Below, piece after piece: positions 48,701 through 64,000 of a DNA stretch of 64,000 nt. Position 1 is the stretch's first letter. Every line of letters begins with the position of its first letter. The position numbers and the translations under genes are program-made. The notes under the pieces are model-generated. The model was given only the letters and a program-made list of their open reading frames with translations, had not been told where the DNA came from and made no database searches. The stretch is from positions 23,566,927 through 23,630,926 of the forward strand of contig NC_037594.1 of assembly GCF_003073045.1 (NCBI RefSeq). The letters run 5' to 3'. The DNA is from Pomacea canaliculata (Eukaryota > Mollusca > Gastropoda > Architaenioglossa > Ampullariidae).

Positions 48701-50155
48701 ATGTTAGAATTTGTTACCTTTAGGAGGAGTGGTATGTATATCAGCAATTACAGCCAGAACAGAATAACTGATTATTATTAATAGAGTTCGCTGACTTGAT
48801 ATTAGTATGAACAAGATAACGATGACAGACTCATACAACACATGCAAATGCCTAGGAGTTCCTTCTTCAGTATATAAATGTTGCTAACAGTTGGAATTGT
48901 AATGGTCATGTATACTTGTATAGTGTCTGTGAGTTAGCCCTTCCATAATGACCTAGCAGTATTTGACATGACATTGGGTGAGATGATAAACTTAAAATTC
49001 TAATGCTTCACTATGGTTCTGGAAACACGTGGACACTTTGATTGTCACTAGAAGCTGTTAACTCTTGTTTCCTTTGACAGATATGACAAAGATCAACACG
49101 ATTCGATGAACAAAAATTGGAGCGCAAGGCAAAGCAAGATGAGCGAAGAGCTGAAAGACAGAGTCGGCTTGATGAGATCAGACGCAAATATGGTAAGTTT
49201 TCACATCCTGCATGTGTGCATACATACATGCACTTGCATATGTGTTGCATTAATGTATATTTTGACAAAAGAGGATGAGAGACAAGTAAATTATATTCAG
49301 ATAATGCAGGCAGAGATAGAGTATGGGCAGGGCCAGCACAAGGCTGTGCTGCGCCTAAGCAACTAAGCAAAACACAAATACTGTGACACCCCACTGCCGC
49401 TAAAAAAGTGAACCATTTATCAACAGAAATATTGGAATAGTTATATATTTATGCTTAACTCTATTTTCTGCACTGAAAATTTAAACATTGAACCTAAGCT
49501 TACTTATGTGCATGATTGTCATGGTCTTTCTCAGGACTAATCAGATTTGCATTCGTGAGCACATATACAGCCAAAACACTTAGTAGCCATTCGAAAAGCC
49601 AAGCAACAACGCCAATCAATCTGTAAACAATTTTTCGATATAGTTCATTTTCTATGTTTCATCATGTAAATTTATCCAAATTCTAAATAAGCCTAGAATA
49701 TGTAATATTGCATCATATTGCATAATACCATCATGCAAACATCATTCACTCACATAAAAGATTTTATTTAGGATAAATTTTTATTTAGGATCTGGATAAA
49801 TTTACATGATGAAACATAGAAAATGAACTATATCAAATATCTTCAAAACAAGAGCCAATAAAAAAATTTCATGGTGATATTCGTGGATCAGTACACCAAG
49901 ATGCTACAAATTAGGACCTTTTTGTAAGTCAGTAATAATTTAAGTATTAATCAGCGTTGTTGATTAGGTTATTGTAAAGTTGTACTGGACTAATTTCTTA
50001 AGATAATAAACCCTAAAAAAACTCTTTGAAATGGCAGGCAAGAGAAGCTACTATTCTCAGACACCTTGCAATTTAAATGCATCCTATTTGTAACTGTTGT
50101 TCTCTTTACAGGCTTGATGAAGGATGATGCTCCATACCAACGTTTTGATGCTTGA
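45738..50155 (+). CDS. PTTG1IP: PTTG1-interacting protein, PTTG1IP/PBF (199 aa)
   Basis: A type I membrane protein known to bind securin (PTTG1), help its nuclear entry and affect transporter traffic. Six coding exons, all in frame: 45738-45915, 46305-46360, 47454-47562, 47889-48000, 49092-49192, 50112-50155. In order: signal peptide MEISLYRIFILFILITAVC; a Thr/Ser/Pro linker; a PSI-type Cys domain (LCGKHNTSCDDC, CLWCKSDSSC, SKVLPSAHEC, EARWGVCW); the conserved NFEALII lead into a membrane helix (about 120-140); a Cys-rich juxtamembrane CCCIYCCCCRG; a basic coiled coil with QDERRAERQSRLDEIRRKYG; and a tail ending PYQRFDA, a YxRF-type sorting signal as in vertebrates. Length is near the vertebrate protein. 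The start is the ATG at 45738 directly before the hydrophobic core. An 11-base-earlier acceptor before exon 5 would break the frame. Confidence 0.95.
47230..47335 (+). repeat. SINE-like repeat, diverged copy
   Basis: The wording 'gtcttttttctgaaagtgcc', 'atgagcctgtcaaagg' and 'gatatggtactatacaag' follows the order of the copy at 2290-2425. It lies in intron 2 of PTTG1IP. Confidence 0.55.
48290..48540 (+). repeat. Interspersed repeat fragment related to 6840-7690
   Basis: A purine-rich stretch ('gtgcattttcggtgcaagtt', 'ggagagagttccaatg') has the layout of the middle part of the 6840 repeat. It lies in intron 4 of PTTG1IP. The relationship is by eye only. Confidence 0.35.
49637..49834. repeat. 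Long perfect inverted repeat in PTTG1IP intron 5
   Basis: The arms 49637-49678 and 49793-49834 are exact reverse complements over 42 bases (GATATAGTTCATTTTCTATG and onward). The match continues inward about 12 bases with two mismatches. The loop is about 90 bases. The transcript could fold into a hairpin of more than 50 base pairs. It may be a young MITE or a palindromic duplication. Confidence 0.9.
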
Positions 50156-53100
50156 GAAGATTGCTATTTGACCCACAGTGACCTGTGGGTTCTGTCTTCT
50201 CCGTTGGCATGCGTCAGCCACAAAGATGACCACTCTGTTTTGGTTTCATCTTCACATTCACTCCTAAAGTCTCTTAATTCCTTTTGTTTCACCTTTTCAT
50301 TCTCTAACCAACCTTCTTCTGCCCTACAACCATCAATCTTCAGCTGATTCATGATAACAAATGTATTGCTCATTCTTTTGTCCCACCATGCTAAAAGTTT
50401 TATGGTGATAATACAAAGATACAAAAATGGTTGCTGAGATTTTTACAATCAGTTGGTACGCAATTACACATATTTTATATCTTAACTTGAATCATTCTCT
50501 GTATCTTTTCCTCTGATCCATTTTATGTATTTTGTGACAGACAAAACTAAGATTTTGTACAGACTCAGACTCCCAAGCCCTATTCTACTTGGTGCAACAA
50601 TACATACTTCCACCCTTTATGGTCACATTATTCTATCTATTGATATGATTATTATTTTTGCCTAGTTAACTGATTGTATTTTAAAAGTAATTTAATATGT
50701 TCAGGCATTATTTTTTTCCAACAATGAATTTTATTATCTGGGTGTGAATGGGTACAAAACCTAGGATATTATTAGAAATAATGGTTTTGGTCACCAGTTT
50801 GAATGAGCAAAAAAAGAACAAGGTTGATTATAAAATGAGTGTAAAATATGACATGGTTTCAGAAAATGATGACACATTGATTTGATGTGTGCTTGTAGTT
50901 TTTATTTTTGAATGGGATATCAGTTTTTGGAAATACTCTTGCTTTTCATCTTTAAAAAAGTAACAATTTACAGATTTTTCATTTATTGCCTGACCAACCA
51001 AAGTTTAAACTAAAATTTTTATGCCAAAATTACTGAGGGCATGTTAATGGTAAATATTTTAATGTATAGTATCATATTAGTGCTTACAAGTTATTGACAG
51101 ATGGGCTAGTGGTATTCATGACAAATATTTCTGCACACCAGTCTTGACTGTTTAACCTAGCTGCAGCCATGAAGAGAAAAATGTAATGTTTAACATATCA
51201 ACCATCTCAGAATTTATATATTAACTGTGTTGTGCTTTGTAAGCTAAGTGTATTGGAATCATGCTGTAATTTGCTTTCAGGTTCTGTGTTACATGTGTTG
51301 CAGAACAGTGCTTATGAGTAGCAAGTTCGTAGTTAAAAGACTTTAAGTAGAAATTATTTACAATTTTTATGAAGGAAGACTGAAAGCTAGTCCTCACTTA
51401 CCATTCCTTAGCACAGTGCAGCCATGCATTACACTACAACTGATTTGTGAATGAATAGCGGCCAGTATTAATGTCTGATTTCTAAAACACTTACAGTATG
51501 CATGGTGCAAGAATCATTTCAGAAATGAAGTAAAACTGTAATTTAGTGGATTATCTCTTCCTTTTTTTTTATGCTGCAGACAATGCTAATGGTGTGTCAT
51601 CATCTAACAGGAAAAGTTATTTTAATTATGTGAACACCTGTTGGACTGAAGGTAACTGCATTCATTCAACAAATCAGAAACAAACAAAAAGAGTGTTTTT
51701 GAGCTCCAAATAGAAAAAGAGCTGCATTGTATGCAAATTTTTCAGATGCTGATGGACAGAGTGTTCAACCATTTAAGAAGGCACAACTGATCATCCCTTG
51801 ATTAATTTTCACTGATTTTTGTCTTTTGTGTGAACATTTTGAAACTTGTATATGACAACAACAGTTATGCTGCCAATTCTCATCAAGTTTCTGATTGCAT
51901 AAACAATATGTTTGATGAAAGTAAGCATTGCGGTAATGTCCAAATTTTGATCATTCCTGTCTAGAATTTTGCATTCCATTAATATTTACAGGTTTTATCA
52001 ATTTGACCACAGTATTTCAAAGAGGTGATTTACATAGTTTTGAGCAGATTTTTTGTTTTTAAGATTGTTTCATCAGCTTTAAAAAAAACCCTTTGTGTGT
52101 GTGTGTGATATATCAACAGAATAATAACAATAGTTTTTAACATATATATTGCCTTTCTAAAAGTGTGCCTTATTTTCTGCCAACCTCCCCTCCCCCTTTG
52201 TGACAATACGCTGATCGAGTACTTTGAGTAATTAGAATTATAGTTTCCACCCCAAATTTGATTCAAAGAAAATTTTGGAGCAGGTTTCAATTAAATTTTG
52301 TACATATTGTAAAAATGCAGTCAGAAATTGTCAATACTTGTTAGTTGAATTAATGCATACATGCTAATGGTTCTCGAGGAATAAATATTTTGTCACAAAA
52401 AAATGTGTTTCTATTGATGTCATTGCTTCTTTGATTCAGAATGTATGAGTATACATGTATATCACATCCATTTTTTTCAATATTTACTTGAACATAAAGC
52501 TAATATTGTGCATGTATGGTAAATATTACAATTCATTTTTTTATCAGAACACACTGAATCAGATGTTTACCAGCATTGTCAGCTATATTTTGACTAAGTC
52601 ACTTTTACAACCAACCCATAAAACAGAGTTTGTTATTCAAAAAAGACCCAATAATACTTGAAATATAAACCCATAAAGAACAAACTACTGTCAGTCTTAA
52701 TCATATTATTTACACAATAACAATACAAATATAGTAAAGAAAGATGGGAGATATAAAAGCAAAATGGTGATTCATATCTGGTAAATTACTAGATATGGCA
52801 CCGTAAGCAAGAATAAAAAAAAAAACAACAAAGTTTGCCAGTACAACCATAGGTTGCATGGTATCTTTACCGCTTTATTTTTTAAGAGCTACTGGTGTAA
52901 AATACCTTTAAAACTGCATGTCCAGTGACCAAGAAATGAAAACATCCTGGCTAAAAGGTGTGCTAAATTAACAAACAAACAAAAAATGACTGCAAAGATG
53001 TAATAAATGCATAGGCGGCTAAGTGCCCAATGTCTGTGTAAAAACAGTTTATACTAACTAGTGGATTTGGGATGTTTTTATTTGTCTCTACAACAGTCTG

Positions 53101-53736
53101 TTTTTACTTTTTTTTTTCTGTCCCCACTTAAACCTTAACTCACAGGTACCAACTCTATATGCTTAGCTATTGGTGAATACAGATTGTTACAAAATATATA
53201 CTTTGGCTTTGTGTCTTCCAGTCTTCAGACAGATACATAAAAATATGTACTGTGGTTTCATGTATTCCAATCTTGAGCCACAGCACATAGTCTGATCTCT
53301 GACATATGACTAGAACATGTGTAATTGCAAACAAGTGATACAGAATCAGACAAAAAGTTAAAACTCTGAATAAAGTGTGACAATGAGATCTTCAATTACC
53401 CTCCTATCAAAATCACTATGGAATGACTATTCTCAGTGCTATAATCTAAATTAAAATGAATTGTGATTATGACATACAGATGTGTGTTGAAGAGCATCAT
53501 AAAATAATTTGGAACAAGAACAGTGTTTTTCAAACACTGCTAACAGGTGCATTATCATTCTTTGTTTTCTGTCAAATGAAAAAAGTTGAATTCTTACATC
53601 TTATAACAAGTTGGCAATGGAACTAAGTTGGAACATGATCACTTTAGCACACTGGTGATAAGCAACTCAAGCATCATTTCCATCTAAAGCACTGAAATGT
53701 ATATCTCTTATATTTTAGGCTCGACAGTGACATGAG
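50156..53736. other. 3' regions of PTTG1IP and IDI1, tail to tail
   Basis: AT-rich and without supported exons. AATAAA at about 52380 on the plus strand could end a long PTTG1IP 3' untranslated region. Minus-strand AATAAA near 53075-53080 could end the IDI1 transcript. The two genes converge here. Confidence 0.5.
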
Positions 53737-56743
<3,007 letters not shown>

Positions 56744-56767
56744 TGCTCAATGATTTAAAATGAAAGG

Positions 56768-59614
56768 TCTGCAAAGAAAATTGGTAAAATGTCAATGCAT
56801 GGGAAAATGTGGCATTCGGTTAAGCAGCCCCATTTACGGCTCACGATAATTTAAATTATAAAAAATTAATAAAAGAAATGTAAAACAACAATAGTTCTTC
56901 CTTCGCGCTTGTCTAGTGCTAAATACTGCCGACAAGATTGAACCAAAAAGGTATCCTCTTTGAACTTTAAGCGACATTACTTGATCGATCACGAATAATT
57001 ATCCCAAAGTTTATCTTTACTGGCAATACATAAAATAAACGTCGTTGTTTTCAAACCTTCGTTAAGAAAATCGTGTGGAAAACCCAAGCTGCAAGGATTA
57101 TGCTGTTCGTTCGAGTCCAGAGGCTGTGCTCGTAGCAGACGGCAGAAATGCTAAAAAGCTCGGACCATCTGCATCGCGTGATCTTGGTCAGAATCGTCCG
57201 ATACCGTACGTCATGTAACCGTTAGTTTCTTTTGTGCGTGCAACATTTGCCAACTAAAGCTGGAGTGTATGGTTTTTCTGTAGATGTTGTGTTGGTCTTG
57301 TTTTAACGTTCGAAAGGTTTTCAGAGCTGCGTTACAATCATCGTCTATAACGCTAACCGAGAAGACAGTCTAGGCATAGACTTTCGATGTGATCCGTGGG
57401 TCTAGGACTTGCAGTTTGCATACCATAATTTCCTTCTAAGTATAATCTTTGACCTGAGGAAACATAAATTGCTTTAAATATCTTGGAATGACACCGTGGT
57501 GATTCGGTGATTTTGTACGCTGACACGAAATGCAGACCGTACGGTTAAACCACAATAATAAACAGATCGTTCGATTACGGACGTGTATATATTATAATAC
57601 AGGCTCGTGGTTCGATCCAAGTACTTTTTGATTTGTTACACCTGTAGCAAAACGTCGCTGCACAAATGGAAGTTTTTCAAATAATATGACAAGGCTGCTG
57701 GTTTTAGTTGTTGCTGCTTGATCAAATACCTTTTATTATAACACAGTTTAAACGCGCGTTTCCCTCACTATGGATCACTTACAATAATAAGGAGCAACAA
57801 TGTAAAAGTACATAAATGACAAATCAAAAACAGTATTTTATTTATCTCAAATTGTAAAATATATCTGATTTTGGGTGATGGGGCAAGGAAAAGATATAAA
57901 ACTTTTTAGACATTGCTGGAATCCCTTAAATTCATTATCAATATTATGCACTGTGGCAGAGAATACCACTTTGATCAGAAGAAAACGAGGAACAATCAAT
58001 CTTTTTGAGTCATCTGTGGATGATTAATCACCAAGTTTATATCCATCTCTTCCACAGTATATGAGTATTATAGGATGCAGTGAATTTCTCCAGCTGACCC
58101 AACTGTCAAAAATGGGTACCTGACTCCAAAGAGGTTTGAGAAAGGTAAAACATTAAGAAAGACGAGATGGGCTCCATCCTTTCAAAAAGCTGGCCTAAAG
58201 AAATGTGGGGTCTCTAAAACCTCAACCCCTGCCTGCAATCACCTAAAAATGTTAGGGGATGACCTTTTATGTTTATATTGAGTTACTAAATTGCTCACTT
58301 TTTTTATAATTTTTAATGAGATTTAAACAGACATAATTAAAGTGTGCAGGAATAATATGTAATGAGTACTAATCATTCATGCAGGTAGTTGTTGTATAAT
58401 TGTATTTTGAAAATGAAAGCAAATCATTTTGGTGGAGGAAGATGCTGCTTCAGCATTTTTCACACTGCATGATGTATTTTGCTAGAACTATTTTAATAAC
58501 ATTGCTTTCTAAAATATTGCGTTTTCCTATTACCCTACTAGAAACTGATATTTTTTAATGATGTATCATCCATCAGCATGTCACCACAGACCAGTGAAAG
58601 TCCTCATGAGTTTGCATTTTAATTATAAAAAAAATGACATGATATTGACAAGTCAGTGAAATGAGAATGAATCAAATTTAAATAGACATGTACTTGTATG
58701 TACGCTTGTACTGCTTTTTAATGATTGCCCTTATGTTTAACATAGCAGACTTGAAAACACTTTTAGAGTTTTCGTGTAAGCAAAACAACTAGGCAATTTA
58801 CACTTCAGAATATATCCAGCAGATGGTGATAGCTGTTATATAAAGAAATTTCATTTTTTTAATGAAGCTAAAAGCTACTACAGTAACTAGATCAAAAATG
58901 CAATGCTGCAACAGGTATATTAAATATAAACATTTAAAATATAACTTATGCATTTACTAACCTGTTTCATTAAATTTAAGATTAGGAAGATCTACAAACT
59001 GAGATCAAAAGGTCCTCCAGTAATTATGTAACATATAGACATATATAATGCACATAAACAGCTGTAAAGATATACTTTTTTTTGCATGCAAACATTCATG
59101 AAAAAAGTCTTATAGATGCATAAGCACACATAAGTAGGTAGGTTTTTGTTGTAGTAGGAGTTAAACAGCATTTTAAGCAATAGCTTGGTTTATATGGTCA
59201 TCTGTAAAAGAATGTAATAACATATACTTGTGGAAGGTTTGTTTGAATAGAGTATTCTAAACTCTTGGAGTAATTCTTTCCTTTGATTTAAGCTTCTGGG
59301 CTCGTCAATGCTATGTCTTAATTAGATTATCAGTAAGACAATAGATGAGGAGTCAGAACATCACAGTTTAGATGCTTGTGACTTAGAATGTGAGAACAAA
59401 TACATGCTAGGGTGGTGAAGTGTCCAGAGGGGCAGGGGAGACAAAAGGTAAGGGAGGATGCTGTGGAATGTCATTAAGTAAAAACCATTAATGACAGTGA
59501 TACAGTTGCAAACACGCATTTCAATTATTTAAAATAAAAAAAATTATTATTAAATATCTGATATGATCCATTTATTGACTGGTCAGTGATATCAGCTGTG
59601 TAGAACACAATCAC
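56768..59614. other. Upstream region of IDI1, no further gene
   Basis: GC-richer sequence at 57060-57300 is a likely promoter or leader exon for IDI1 on the minus strand, but no clean donor was settled. The remainder to 59614 is AT-rich and holds a SINE body fragment at 58105-58200. Confidence 0.4.
58105..58200 (+). mobile_element. SINE body fragment
   Basis: GGGTACCTGACTCCAAAGAG and GACGAGATGGGCTCCATCC match the body of the tRNA-SINE at 14975-15165. The tRNA-like head is missing or too worn to see. Confidence 0.6.
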
Positions 59615-62600
59615 TTAAAGCATTCGATGAATAGATTTATGGTCCATCAGTGACTTGAGATCATGCAAGCTCTCCCACCATGAGTACAAAAAAGTAGATG
59701 CTATTAGTCTAAACCATGGCGTTAACAAAACACCTTCTTTGTCAGCATTCTCTGAAACAAAAAGAAAATGTACAGAGCATAACATTATTAAGCAGACGTC
59801 AGAAGGCTGTGAAACATTTGCTACAGCTATATGTTATGAAAAAAAAAAAAATGTAAGTAGGTTGCGCCACAATATTTAAAACAATTTTCTCAACTTTTCC
59901 TCATCTGAGAAACAAGCTCCTTAATAAATAACAATACATCTAATAAAATTCTATTTTCAGATATTTTCCTTTTATAATAAACAAGGTACCCTTGATGGTC
60001 TGAAACAAAATACATAAACCATGGTTTAACCACAAACACACACAGCTGTCCCCAAACTTTGATTACAGTTAGACATACATGTAGTAGTATTTGCCACTTA
60101 CAATAATTTAGAACTTGTCATAATTATAAAGATTAATCATAAATGTGTGATTAATGCACATATGTGAAGGTGTTTGAATGCAATACTGGCACATGTTGCT
60201 ATATGCATACACACTATCTCTTTTTTTTCATGAGAATATTTTGTGATAATAATGTAGTTTAGTATAAAATTTGTACACTATTTATAAACTTACTTATTAG
60301 CCATCTCAGTTCATCTTTTGTAACAAAACGATAGCTCTTCACTTCATTTGGATTTGGTTTCACGAAGACATCTTTCTGAATGAAGAGAATATAGTCTATT
60401 TCATGCTCTCCAAACTTTCCATCAGGAGGCACATTATCTGCCCTGTAGTGTATCCGTGTGAGGTAATGGAAATCTTCTAAAGGTATCTGGGAAAAATGTC
60501 AACATAGACATCATTATAATAAGGTCATGCTAAATAAATGAAGACAAACGTGCTTATGCTGTTTGAGCTCTGACTAAAACACCTAACAGTGAGCTTACAC
60601 TCTTATATGGCTTTAACATGTAGCTTATCGTATTTTTGGCAATCAAATTGGTTTTTATTGTGTGCATGTACAGTGCAGTCTCAGCCACTGAAATCATGGA
60701 TCTTTACTGAATGAAGGTCTGTGACCAAAATACTTCAGGCTGGCACAAAGTTCAGTTACAGGAGATGCCTGACAAAGAGTTTACATTCTTAAAATCATGT
60801 TCTTATTTTTGTTTAATACTACATTTTTATGATATACTTTGGAATTTGTTGCTTTTAGGTTGTTGTAATCTTCTTAAAGGACAGCAAGGGTTGCCATCAG
60901 CAAATTCCTATTAACTGCATTGGTTTGTACCTACTAGAGGACTGCTCAAGACTTACAATATCATAAATTTATATATGTGAAATAAAGAATAAAAGGCATT
61001 CCTAATTACATACTGCACACTGTATCTAAAAACTCCAGAGTAATCAATCTTGCAGAGTTATAACTGAAATTACCTGCTCAGCTTCTATGCCAAGTTCATG
61101 TTTAAGCTTACGCTGAGCAGCTTTTAGTATTCCAATGGCATTGTTTTCATCTCTTCTCAGCATCTGTATTTAGAGGATGGCTGCAGCAGGTGTTTGTAAA
61201 ATGTCCTGTTACAAAAACACTCTAAGGAAAATTCACAAAAAAAAACAGCCCTAGTTTGATTTTAATGCACAACTGAAATTATAATTCTGAAATATATCCA
61301 TCACATTATTGTTATATTGGTTTCTTAAAAGCATATTTATTATAAATAGATTATGAAGTTAACTATTACTAGTAAAACAAAGTGGTTAAATAAAACACAA
61401 ATTAAATATCTTTAAAGGTTATTAACACAGTAAAGATAAATACTAATAAATATGCACTAGTTTACAGATTACTTAGTCAGAGACAATTTTAAACTTTGTT
61501 ATAATAACCTACCAGGAAATGTTATTTTAGCATCAGATCTCTGCTGTAACAGCAGCTCCTTTCTGCATTGAACAGAAAAACACTGAAAGCACGATGAAGC
61601 ATACCTGAAAATAAAGTATTTAGAATACACCTGAGAAATAAGCCTCAATAAACATTCTCTGACCGATAATAATATACTTTAAATTTCTTAGAAAATATAA
61701 AATGGGGAAAAATTTTCACTATTTAAATCATATATGTAATGAAGTGTATATATGTACTGAATAAATCCTATTTAGCTATTTGACTTGTTATTGTTTTCCA
61801 TTTATTTTCATATCTTTACTTTTTATAATAAAGTTTTTTGCTGCTAATTTTCTTTTTCCAGTCCCATTATCGGAATTTGTCATCTTAGTCTCACTGTTAG
61901 CATTGCAGTGATTTAAACTAGGTTTAAAGGCACATTTCATTCCTCATCGTCTTCCAAAATTAGCACATTCTACTGCTTCAATTTCGGGGTCCTGCTAATA
62001 TTATTTCTTCGTGTTCATTTTTTTAAATTCATTTTAAAATACATTTTAGAGGCTTCCATTCTGATAAGAAGCAATGGGTAATTGGATCAGCGATAAGAAA
62101 TGCATTCTGCTCACTCACTGATGATAGGCATTTGTTTACCAGGAATGGTAAAAGCTGATAAGAGATAGTTCACTTTCAAGAAGTCTTGCATTAGACACAT
62201 GATGAACCATAGAAAAAAAGCTTATAATTGCTAAAAATTAAAAAAAAGTTTCATTTCAGCAAATTAAAATAATGCTTACAAACAACATTGAGCTTGTCAG
62301 CTATTTTCCTCAACTTTTAGTATGAAAAGAACATGTTCTGAAATTTTGTTTCTTTCGAGATACATAATAAATATTTAAATTACAAATTTTTTTGAAAGTG
62401 ATGTGCTTTTAACGTTATTAATATCCCATCTCTGATCTTACATTCATACCTACCATTATTGATGTTTTCCAGTAAATGGCACTCTTTCTTGGAAGTAGCA
62501 CCAATGTTTTTGTCTTCTTCATCAATCAAGATACATTGTTCTTTCATTAGTTTTATCTGTGTCGCATCACATCCTTTGAAAATGTCTTCACTTGAGTGCT

Positions 62601-63053
62601 TCAGAATTGGAGAGCTAAAATTGTAAGTACTATTAAATAGTTAAAATTTTGTCTTGATTTGCATTACCAAATAAACTTTATTTATGTCAGATTACCATTT
62701 CGTTAAAATTTACAGCTGTTTGAATAATTTACTGCGTGTTCTCTGTATACGTGTGTGCACATTTAACACATGGTGACGTCTAACCAATGCTTCTATATAT
62801 GTATAAAAGTTAAGAAAAAAATGATCAAGCGTAATGCATGAGATCCTGCTGTGACACACCCCTACACCACTATCAATGATCATAAATAGTCTGGACTATT
62901 AAAATTGGGCTCATTTATTCATAATATGAATATTGGATGTAGTTGCCTTGGAATAGTTGAAGCGAGATGACGAATCCCTGCGACACGTTCTTCGACTTGT
63001 GGGTGTAGCACACATCTTACGAAACTTGTTAAGAGTGGTAAACCTCGAACCAT
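59615..63053 (-). pseudogene. IDI1P: Tandem IDI1 copy, damaged
   Basis: Five exon matches keep the order and splice sites of the intact gene: 62614-62454, 61604-61513, 61205-61074, 60486-60294, 59751-59615. Against the intact copy the second is one base short (92 against 93) and soon meets a stop (TAA). The third is one base long (132 against 131) and also runs into a stop (TGA after GATGCTGAGAAGAGA). The first lacks the usual ATG. An upstream exon, 63053-63021, codes MVRGLPLLTSF, ends in donor GTAAGA and could join in frame at an AG 15 bases inside the next exon (HSSEDIFKG). The last two exons stay open and end SIHRML. Two separate frame breaks point to a pseudogene; base errors in the assembly are the other explanation. 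Confidence 0.85.
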
Positions 63054-63514
63054 TATGTAGCCTGTCCAAAGCGACCGAAGAAACGTGCGATTACAACAAT
63101 CACGAACTTGTATTACACATCCAGGCAACAATCAAAACACAGCTTTTGATTCACAATACAGAATCACACTTTTTGCGATCTATAAACGAGTTTCGTTCCA
63201 GAAAAGTAGCTCTGTGAATTAAAGTGAGGCTAATTTCAAACTTTGTAAGCAAGTATTTCATTTCTATACCACTGTTGTCAGTCCGTGGTGACTTAGCTAA
63301 TGAAGCCGTTAGTCAATAAAGTTTAAAAAAAAAGAAAAGACAATTGTTTCCTCGCTGCACGCTCTCAAACGCAGAGTAGTGTCCCTACAAGCCTTATGTA
63401 ATATCAGTGAATGGGCTCCACAGACATCACATGAGTTGACCTACATCTAAATCCAGGTCAGTGACCAAGCACATGACAACGCTATCTTTTCTGCTTGACC
63501 ATAGTAGGACGAGG

Positions 63515-63579
63515 GAAACACATGTTACCACTGGTCGAGTAGTTATATAGGTTTTGGCCGCTCACAGATTGGTCATTGG
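63515..63579 (-). promoter_or_regulatory. CCAAT/TATA promoter of second IDI1 copy
   Basis: On the minus strand two CCAAT boxes (63579-63575 and 63572-63568) lie about 20 bases before TATATAA (63549-63543). This is well placed for transcription toward the exon ending at 63021. NF-Y CCAAT boxes are known in sterol-pathway promoters. No sterol response element was identified. Confidence 0.45.
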
Positions 63580-63589
63580 CAGTAGCACA

Positions 63590-64000
63590 TCTTTTTAAGT
63601 ACCAAACCATCCTACACACAGCTTAATATGTAAGTATAACAGCTGATAGTTTAAAAAGTATATATATATATTGTGTGCAAGTTTTTAAAAAAAAGGGGGT
63701 GTTTCCTGAGGCCACTAATAACGTTATCAGTTTTGTGTTTCAGAACAGTATTTTATGCAAATTTTGTGAAATAGAATAAATAAGTAATATGCAATATTAA
63801 ATATTAATTCTTGTTAATATTCTTTAAATTATGACTGTTAGATATGTGCATATGTTTGTTTTATATTGTAAAACATCATATTTTATGTGTTTTGTATCTT
63901 CTTCTTGTTGTTCCTAATCACCCCCAGTGGAGCATATATATATATAGGGCCGTTTTGTTGTATATATTTGCCGTTTCTGTAGCAGGGGTTATTTTACAGA
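63590..64000. other. Right end, no gene seen
   Basis: AT-rich sequence with short TA runs at about 63660-63670 and 63935-63945. No supported coding region. Confidence 0.5.

Overview
The window looks like nuclear DNA of an invertebrate animal, most likely a mollusc and probably a gastropod (inference, not proven). It is AT-rich, has small exons with GT-AG introns, tRNA-derived SINEs, LINE relics and many microsatellites. Nothing in it is bacterial, and there are no operons or CRISPR arrays.

Left part (1-24 kb). Four small genes lie in a row on the minus strand, with stops at 1725, 10934, 15831 and 20116. Each has the same plan: a TATA box, a noncoding first exon, a second exon coding a signal peptide of about 20 residues that usually ends Ala-Gln, one phase-1 intron, and a last exon coding a methionine-rich, cysteine-free chain. 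The chains share a twofold block built around Leu-Pro-Leu/Met, a Gly-Ser-Gly/Asp turn and Met runs, often joined by Gln/Arg-Asn-Pro. I know no named family with this plan. It is the best candidate here for an undescribed system: a tandem array of secreted Met-rich peptides, perhaps for a structural secretion such as shell, operculum, mucus or glue. Between members 1 and 2 lies a broken Ty3/gypsy-type fossil (7735-9739).

Middle part (24-45 kb). Mostly noncoding, with a minisatellite, tRNA-SINEs, a LINE RNase H relic and two copies of a short inverted-repeat element. One orphan gene of 165 residues is spread over three coding exons on the minus strand (37682-40434). A weaker two-exon candidate is at 44770-45059.

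Right part (45-64 kb). A complete PTTG1IP (securin-binding factor) gene of six coding exons runs on the plus strand (45738-50155). Facing it tail to tail on the minus strand is IDI1, isopentenyl-diphosphate isomerase, with five coding exons and 232 residues (53737-56743). A tandem second IDI1 copy (59615-63053) keeps all exon borders but has two frame breaks, so it reads as a pseudogene, although one exon carries a stretch nearly identical to the first copy.

Exon models were built by hand from splice signals and reading frame. Family names come from remembered conserved motifs; no search was run.
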